10,785 nt of DNA. It comes from Firmicutes bacterium UBA3932. Its GTDB lineage: Bacteria; Bacillota; Clostridia; Peptostreptococcales; Anaerovoracaceae. Both the position numbers and the translations under genes were made by a program. Within the stretch, counting starts at the first letter, position 1; every line of letters starts with the position of its first letter. The stretch lies in NCBI GenBank assembly GCA_002385825.1, contig DGEG01000125.1, positions 1 to 10,785 of the forward strand, in the 5' to 3' direction. This document shows, piece by piece, positions 6,701 through 10,785 of the stretch. Below the pieces are notes generated by a model, which saw nothing but the letters and a program-made list of their open reading frames with translations, was not told the DNA's origin and did no database searches.

Positions 6701-9036
6701 TCTTCGGCATAAGGGTGAAGCTTACGAAAATCCCTTAAGACCTGAGAAATCAGTCGGGAACACTGAGTTTCATGAAATAGCTCCGCATCGGTTATATCGT
6801 CATCGTCTTCCTCATCGTAATCCAACAGGAGTCGTGAATTAGTAAATGAAACCGACTCACTAGCCCGTCCGACCAGGTGTAGGTACTCAAAACTTCTTAC
6901 ATTTGTATCAAGAACGTGGTTACCGTCACGCAAAGTACCGTTAACTGGCCGCTGTATGCGCGCCAGATCCACTACCCGTTCCCAATAACGTTCGGCGAAA
7001 ACCACCTCCGTGCTCCGCCCCAGCCCTTCCGTGACATAGATAGAAAAACTCTCACACAAAAAATTAGATTGATAGAGGATCATTTGCATAAGCGCGGGAT
7101 GCAGAGGGGTAACAATAGCATTAGGTAAATAGCTATCCCAAGCCCAACCATCGCGCGTCGCCTGTTGATTATTGACCAACATAAAAGCTTTAAGCAACAG
7201 CGGTCCTAATGTGCTGATTTCGCCTTCACGCAGATATCTTTCATAGGCTGTGGTAAAAGCCACTCGTAGATTGTCAAAATCCTTTAGAAGGGCGTTAAAG
7301 AAACCTTCCTCTTGAAAAGTCCTAAGAAAGTTTTGATACCGCATGGAAAGTTCAACCAAGGGCATTTTTAGCAGATCCATGTTATCCAGCCCGGGAGCAT
7401 CCAGAAGATCTATAACACGGCAATCACTCTTCCCTAAAGCGATTTCTACCAGACGGTGTACCTCCTCGGCATCACGGCCCATGAAGATTTCGCTCATGTA
7501 AGGAATAGCAAAAGCGGGTAGCATCTCCCCGCGCGTTGACCGGCTAAACTCACCATAAGCCCATTCATATAGATTAAATAACACTCGAATCGGATGGTTT
7601 AGCGGCATAACCCATTCGAACTGACGTTGAAGTGTTCCCAGAGTGTCACCGGTAATTGCAACGCTGAACTTCAGACTTGGAACGGTCCGTCCGGATTTAT
7701 TAAAGGAGAGCTCAGGGTTCCGCTCGGGCGACAACTTTGACTCAAAGTCTAGATTTCCACGCTCCTCGTCAATCTTAATGTCTATGCGCTGGGTTATAAA
7801 GTCGTCGATTCCTCCCAGCACCAACTGTAGGAACCTCCGGGCACCGGTATTTTGAGCATCATCATCTTCGCCCAGATCAAACTTGAACAGTATACTTTCA
7901 ACCTTGATGCTCTTAATCTCTTCTTTCATTACAGCATTCCTGGACTTGACATATTTTTTGTAATCACCGAGGGTTAGCCAGACAGCATGCAGAAATACCT
8001 CTGGCGGTAACCCAGTCACCCGTTGTATCTTTTTTCGCCCGTTTTCATCATCAATATCCTTTTTTGGTTTGTACCCCAATATTTTTTCATACAAAAAGAT
8101 AAAGTCAGCACTTAACAGCCGCTGCCTGGCTTCCTCGGAATTGGATTGAATGTATTCCTGCAGAGTATCCAGCATTTCATCTAGGTCATCAAACTCACCT
8201 AACTCAGGGCTGTCTGGAGTTGGATGGCGTTTATCGGCGCGGAATTCTTCCAACTTTTTTAAGGCCTTGTCACGATCTTTGATGTCGCGGAAGGCTGAGT
8301 AATCATAAAAATCCAGAGCTGCATTCAAGAATCGCTTAAATCCTTTTTTCCCTGAGTACTTGATAAGACTACCCATACGGGGGACCTTAAACCAGGTGAG
8401 ATTATCCAGGACCAGGTGATAAGCATCCCTACCGCTCATGACTCCTGAACAGTCGAGAGATTCCAGAAAATTACTGATCTGTAGAGGATCCGCCCGGCCT
8501 TCCTCATATAGAGCCTTGAAAATGCTGTCAATAGCCTGTATCTCTTTTTTACTGTCATCCAGATCGAACATACTGCCAAAAACTGCTTCCACCCAGGACA
8601 CAAACGATTTTTTCAAACAGATCCGCCAGACCGCAGTCCGATCCAGGTGATAGAAGTCACGCAAACTAGCCTGGTCGGTAATATGTTCATAACCCGCCAG
8701 CAGTATTACCAAGCAATCAACGTCGGGCGTTCGTACCTCATTTCTCAGCCGGGTCAGATTATTGGTTTTGTTATACCAACCCTCGCTACAAATATCCTGA
8801 AAGGCCTGATATTCAATTCCGGATAGACGACTCCATGACTCCCCCAATTCTTTGGCTATACCGTATCGAAAGACAACTTTACGCCCTACCATGCGATTTA
8901 ACTGTTCTCGCACGTCGATACCTATTTTGAAAAGCAAGGTTGCCGGATACGATGGCAGCACGAACTTCAGAGTCGATTCAGGGATCGAAGCTTCGCGCAG
9001 AATGTGGTTAGTTAGGGTATTCGCCAGGTATTTCAC
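3796..9036 (-). CDS. DptH/DndH-like HerA-type ATPase with embedded PD-(D/E)XK nuclease motif
   Basis: This is a 1746-residue protein, about the size expected for DptH-like restriction ATPases. The C-terminal third (about 1400-1746) is a HerA/FtsK-type motor: Walker A GSSGTGKT at 1405-1412, a following strand LIVDYTNGF, Walker B VIVLDE with D1624 and E1625, and a sensor-like ATQT at 1654-1657. Upstream, RRPD (P1136, D1137) and IIECK (E1158, K1160), followed by a helix with Q1174 and Q1175, match the core of PD-(D/E)XK nucleases. Residues 985-1065 look like an alpha/beta domain (WVVCIDP at 991-997). The N-terminal 150 residues contain NLTRLRNE and ITDQASLRDF, which look conserved but which I cannot name. 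A polar linker (about 1325-1370) separates nuclease from motor. The start is GTG, with AAGGG eight bases upstream. Such proteins are thought to move on or open DNA and to drive restriction of foreign DNA in the cytoplasm. An alternative is the HerA-like ATPase of another defence type, such as a methylation-linked system. ATPase assignment firm; nuclease likely; DptH relationship probable. Confidence 0.85.
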   Translation of the reverse strand: MKYLANTLTNHILREASIPESTLKFVLPSYPATLLFKIGIDVREQLNRMVGRKVVFRYGIAKELGESWSRLSGIEYQAFQDICSEGWYNKTNNLTRLRNEVRTPDVDCLVILLAGYEHITDQASLRDFYHLDRTAVWRICLKKSFVSWVEAVFGSMFDLDDSKKEIQAIDSIFKALYEEGRADPLQISNFLESLDCSGVMSGRDAYHLVLDNLTWFKVPRMGSLIKYSGKKGFKRFLNAALDFYDYSAFRDIKDRDKALKKLEEFRADKRHPTPDSPELGEFDDLDEMLDTLQEYIQSNSEEARQRLLSADFIFLYEKILGYKPKKDIDDENGRKKIQRVTGLPPEVFLHAVWLTLGDYKKYVKSRNAVMKEEIKSIKVESILFKFDLGEDDDAQNTGARRFLQLVLGGIDDFITQRIDIKIDEERGNLDFESKLSPERNPELSFNKSGRTVPSLKFSVAITGDTLGTLQRQFEWVMPLNHPIRVLFNLYEWAYGEFSRSTRGEMLPAFAIPYMSEIFMGRDAEEVHRLVEIALGKSDCRVIDLLDAPGLDNMDLLKMPLVELSMRYQNFLRTFQEEGFFNALLKDFDNLRVAFTTAYERYLREGEISTLGPLLLKAFMLVNNQQATRDGWAWDSYLPNAIVTPLHPALMQMILYQSNFLCESFSIYVTEGLGRSTEVVFAERYWERVVDLARIQRPVNGTLRDGNHVLDTNVRSFEYLHLVGRASESVSFTNSRLLLDYDEEDDDDITDAELFHETQCSRLISQVLRDFRKLHPYAEDGLSIGAYSGGEIQPIISGIDAYIKRFVNEETPRPYALNLTIFSDSKDDSSVMRWVNAWKHRWQQAALSTGMEHYTNCRVSISYRVVSRSNDAQHFRSLLSKTEFDVIFFTNFIDAGESRFQELRDFSLVEDNYATFPILEKVCCLLKGAGQDLKRERVLSNFRFQLSTLHSNVMARLKQGTLDPNKKYAVISKSDFSPWSKVIDVAHEHSTWVVCIDPSVDQQLLLTQNPDGALSREIIAFGSGVGSLGKNNYTISTQQFFLTDIEGRISTQISSLLNPLSHNDANAIAKSLIHETKHIAGLSLINATGPERYVREFIANAMVRKLLVRDENTFCDELISLDAFLHWFDDPEDERRPDLLRLKTKIVDGYCVIDAQIIECKLAQQSEGFVEKARQQVMSGLRQLVPRFRPRVEKERGFSGSPDQRYWWMQLHRLIASKGETAMPHYRKTLLALERLSEGYFSINWEAAIMAFWTDIDSSEFTSDQAYLFEIEGQKMHIYVAKAGRAFIRDACLNGTTAWIFRGDSKLVFNVPAVDPRYISEKETVMSEHQSSEDAVVTSIEVASQESLGQKTATETEGERERPSHVAVVSQLPERILLGSLLQGGRQVFWEFGHPELTNRHLLVFGSSGTGKTYTIQALLCELAKYGQNSLIVDYTNGFTNKQLEPQVIEKLRPTQHIVRKEPLPVNPFRQQREIIDDIELEEDPTTTAHRVSGVFSGVYRLGEQQKAVLYNAVREGIISYKSMNLTGLMRRLDEIRSEGGPVANSAATVMNKIQPLVDMHPFGPEDPEAWERLFTERESRCHIIQLMGFVKDSAQLITEFALFDLYWYYRSCGSKDNPKVIVLDEVQNLDHGDKSPLGTMLTEGRKFGISLILATQTLSNLNRDEQDRLFQASHKLFFKPADTELRRFAQILSDVSGEKPEEWVNRLASLQRGECYSLGPVLNSSTGSLVVNKPFKIRIQALEDRK
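3799..4839 (-). other. HerA/FtsK-type ATPase domain of the 1746-residue protein
   Basis: This covers residues about 1400-1746. The P-loop GSSGTGKT (1405-1412), Walker B ending in D1624-E1625 and the ATQT motif (1654-1657) occur in the order expected of RecA-fold HerA/FtsK motors, which act as hexameric rings on double-stranded DNA. The lead-in LLGSLLQGG...NRHLLVFG is typical of HerA relatives in defence loci. All key ATP-binding residues are present, so the domain should be active. Confidence 0.85.
5062..5078 (-). promoter_or_regulatory. Possible internal ribosome binding site and ATG start
   Basis: Inside the large ATPase gene, AAAAGGA at 5078-5072 lies seven bases before an in-frame ATG (5064-5062, codon 1325). 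The site falls just after the nuclease half, at the start of a polar linker. Initiation here would give a separate 422-residue protein holding the whole HerA-type motor. The match may be chance, since purine-rich runs before in-frame ATG codons are not rare in a gene this long. Confidence 0.3.
5557..5631 (-). other. PD-(D/E)XK nuclease motif inside the HerA-type protein
   Basis: This spans residues 1136-1160. P1136-D1137 lies at the start of a strand-like segment. After a turn (KIVDGYC), D1153-A-Q-I-I precedes E1158-C-K1160, giving D-x20-E-x-K. The following helix carries Q1174-Q1175, which may play the role of the glutamine in RecB-like nucleases. The spacing and hydrophobic pattern fit a metal-dependent nuclease core. 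The call is by motif only, with no structure or profile behind it. Confidence 0.65.
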
Positions 9037-9044
9037 GGGTTAGT

Positions 9045-9054
9045 CCCTTCCTTT
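9045..9054 (-). promoter_or_regulatory. Ribosome binding site for the HerA-type ATPase
   Basis: The purine run AAAGGAAGGG fills the first half of the 18-base spacer. AAGGG ends eight bases before the GTG start at 9036, which supports this non-ATG start. Confidence 0.6.
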
Positions 9055-10644
9055 CTACTCTTCATCACCAAAGGGATTATGTACTATGGAGTAAGCATCC
9101 GACAGATCAGTTAAAAATCCGCCAGCCCGTAGCATTTCCTTCAGTGATGAACCGTTCTCCGGCTGAATAGAACTATTGGCTGGCAACCCGGTCCAGATTG
9201 CTGCATCAGTAAGGTATTCGCCCTCTACAGCAATCCCATAGTGCTGGTACAATCGGTGCAGGAATTCTTCATAAGTACAGCGCTCGCCAGGGGGTAGGAG
9301 CACTGCCACAAGATACCGCATAAGCCGATCAGTCATGATAAATCTGGCTCCTGGACCTCTAAAAGGAATAATCACTTCAAGTTTCTTGCCCAACGATAAA
9401 AAGAACTTATGGCCGTACTTTGTATCTGCCTCTTTATAAAGATCCTTGTTGGATTGCCGAGCGTTCTCTTCCAGATCCTTATGACGCAGAGCTTTTTGAA
9501 TCATGCTCTGGATGAATTGCAGACTGCGATGGGATGCTTTACGTTGTTGACCCGTAGAATCGGCAGTGGAAAAGATCCATGCATAGTGCAGTACCCCGCC
9601 ACAACCATCCCGAACCGGTAGATCGGCATAACGCACAGCTTGAGCGCATAGACTGCGTAAAACCTGCAAAGCGCAACCAGTCATCATCAATTCAATCCTT
9701 TCTGTTGGATCAAGCCGGGCATGAAGAAGCCGGTTAAGTTCCACAGCAAAAAGGTATCCCTCTGGCCAGCTTTCTGCAGGACACCATTGACAGTCCAAAA
9801 CCTCACTTTCATTATTTACTTTTTCCTGAGTCTGGCGGTCCATTGATTCTATATAAGTAGCCAGACTTTCAAGGCCGTGCGTATACTGTCCCCTGATAGT
9901 ATATAGCGCATCCTGTAGACAACTATGTAAGGTATATGGGTTTAACTCATTTTTTGTTATAGAATTTGCCCGGTGAAAGTGATTATCAAGTAGAGTCTGA
10001 TCTTGGCGTAGCGCGTTACATAGTTGGAGGTATAAGACTTCGCCACCTCTAGCCATAAACCGATGCTTGGAAACGCTATAATATTTATGGAATCTCTCAA
10101 TAGATTCTCCCCATGAATGTGGTTGATCTCGTTTAGCAATTGTTTCATTCCAGATTGTTTCCTGGTTTATCAACCCTGGCGATATTGGAAAAAATGATTG
10201 GGCGCACCATGTCCGGTCAAAGCCGGCACCTTGAAATCCACCCAGGAATTCCTCCAGGCACTCTAAAACCTCGTCTGGGTCACCGTTGCTAACATTTATT
10301 CTAGTTTTCATTTTTTCAGTTAGCTTTCGATACTGAGTTCGATGAACTTCATGCCTTCCATCAACCCGAGAGTTACCCAAGAGGGCAAACAGTTTTAGAT
10401 TTAGCCTTATTCCCGGCTTGTATCTCAGCGTTTCGTTGGTCCATGATTGGAGTTGATGCATTGAAGGCAGTGCCTGATCAAGCTTTTCCCCACCTAACCA
10501 TTTTGGCGAAAAAACTACGGCTAGAAACTCTGCTACCAACTCCAGAATTGTCTGTTCGCTGATAAATCGTTTTCCAAATAAACGAATGCCGGGATTATAA
10601 TCCTCAACAACGGTAATTTCCGGAAATGGAACCGGCAAGCTCAC
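9055..10644 (-). CDS. Uncharacterised 529-residue protein of a defence-like operon
   Basis: I do not recognise a named family. The protein appears soluble, with no signal peptide and no clear membrane segment. Its N-terminal part (about residues 15-50) carries GIRLFGKRFISEQ followed by a hydrophobic helix ending in FSPKWLG. A middle region (about 125-345) is largely helical and holds scattered cysteines, including CQWC at 285-288; the lack of a second clear pair argues against a zinc finger. Residues 420-470 (KKLEVIIPFRGPGARF, then TYEEFLHRLYQHYG) and the end (LKEMLRAGGFLTDLSDAYSI at 501-520) look like a compact winged-helix-like C-terminal region. No nuclease or ATPase motif was found. The GTG start is supported by GGAGG seven bases upstream and by the 4-base overlap with the preceding gene. 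The next gene, for the DptH-like ATPase, follows after 18 bases, so this is probably a partner or adaptor of that ATPase. The coding call is firm; the function is unknown. Confidence 0.92.
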   Translation of the reverse strand: MSLPVPFPEITVVEDYNPGIRLFGKRFISEQTILELVAEFLAVVFSPKWLGGEKLDQALPSMHQLQSWTNETLRYKPGIRLNLKLFALLGNSRVDGRHEVHRTQYRKLTEKMKTRINVSNGDPDEVLECLEEFLGGFQGAGFDRTWCAQSFFPISPGLINQETIWNETIAKRDQPHSWGESIERFHKYYSVSKHRFMARGGEVLYLQLCNALRQDQTLLDNHFHRANSITKNELNPYTLHSCLQDALYTIRGQYTHGLESLATYIESMDRQTQEKVNNESEVLDCQWCPAESWPEGYLFAVELNRLLHARLDPTERIELMMTGCALQVLRSLCAQAVRYADLPVRDGCGGVLHYAWIFSTADSTGQQRKASHRSLQFIQSMIQKALRHKDLEENARQSNKDLYKEADTKYGHKFFLSLGKKLEVIIPFRGPGARFIMTDRLMRYLVAVLLPPGERCTYEEFLHRLYQHYGIAVEGEYLTDAAIWTGLPANSSIQPENGSSLKEMLRAGGFLTDLSDAYSIVHNPFGDEE

Positions 10645-10785
10645 AAGACCACCTCCAATTGATCACCGGAAAAGATAACTTTCATCAACTGGTAGCCTCT
10701 TCCTTTTCCTATTCGGAGCAATCGCAAACTATTATCGCTCAATGAGCTAACAGCATAACAGTCAAGCAGGCGGGCTTTAAATCTT
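10641..10785 (-). CDS. C-terminal end of an unidentified protein (5' partial)
   Basis: Reading the minus strand in the frame that starts at 10784 gives 47 codons without a stop, ending in TGA at 10643-10641. The visible tail is basic and then strand-like, with segments such as LRLLRIGKGRGYQLMKV and a hydrophobic end (QLEVVL). The other two frames are less credible here; the frame from 10785 is stopped at its third codon. The stop overlaps the GTG start of the next gene in the four bases GTGA, the usual arrangement for translational coupling, which makes this the preceding member of the same operon. The tail is too short to assign a family. Given the neighbours it could be a DNA modification or recognition component, but that is inferred from position only. 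Confidence 0.7.
   Translation of the reverse strand, partial: RFKARLLDCYAVSSLSDNSLRLLRIGKGRGYQLMKVIFSGDQLEVVL
10652..10656 (-). promoter_or_regulatory. Ribosome binding site GGAGG for the 529-residue protein
   Basis: A perfect GGAGG lies seven bases before the GTG start at 10644. It sits inside the end of the preceding gene and supports GTG as the true start, in keeping with coupled translation through the GTGA overlap. Confidence 0.75.

Noticed and set aside
6796..6822. Acidic run D739-D747 in the large ATPase (DYDEEDDDD), considered as a DNA-mimic segment
   Set aside because: It is only nine residues within an otherwise ordinary globular-looking protein, so it is more likely a surface loop.
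9037..9054. The 18-base spacer as a promoter or terminator site
   Set aside because: It is too short for either and is mostly a purine-rich ribosome binding site; transcription probably reads through.
9781..9798. CQWC at residues 285-288 of the 529-residue protein as half of a zinc finger
   Set aside because: No second CxxC or HxxC pair is found at a suitable distance, so zinc binding is not supported.

Overview
The window is almost entirely coding. All genes lie on the minus strand in one compact run, so transcription goes from high to low coordinates. Spacers are a 4-base overlap, then 18, 11 and 10 bases. No stretch over 300 bases lacks a gene, and I see no tRNA, rRNA, CRISPR array, insertion sequence or convincing terminator. 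Strong purine-rich ribosome binding sites, frequent GTG starts and a base composition that looks like the mid-40s percent GC (judged by eye, not counted) suggest a Gram-positive, Firmicutes-type bacterium. That placement is weak, and nothing in the window names a species.

Layout in transcription order: (1) the last 47 codons of a gene that enters from the right edge (10785-10641); (2) a 529-residue protein I cannot assign to a named family (10644-9055); (3) a 1746-residue protein (9036-3796) that resembles the large HerA/FtsK-type ATPases of the DptH/DndH kind, with a C-terminal ATPase and an apparent PD-(D/E)XK nuclease motif upstream of it; (4) a 273-residue protein with a winged-helix-like N-terminus and DUF4007-like features (3784-2963); (5) a very large P-loop ATPase, open for 984 codons and cut by the left edge (2952-1), which resembles the PglY/BrxC type of ATPase from BREX/Pgl-like defence loci. 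I checked this last frame codon by codon and it has no stop, although it has no stop codon inside the window.

The most likely reading is the restriction or effector half of an anti-phage defence locus. DptH-like HerA ATPases and DUF4007 proteins are known neighbours of DNA phosphorothioation (Dnd-type) genes, and PglY/BrxC-like ATPases belong to BREX and related systems. A HerA-type ATPase with its own nuclease, a small winged-helix adaptor, a second ATPase of a different class and an unassigned partner, all translationally packed, look like one multi-protein machine that recognises and cuts or blocks foreign DNA. No modification gene (DndC/DndD, a methyltransferase, PglX or PglZ) is visible. 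The decisive context therefore lies outside the window, first of all to the right. Family assignments come from motif reading only; no search was run.
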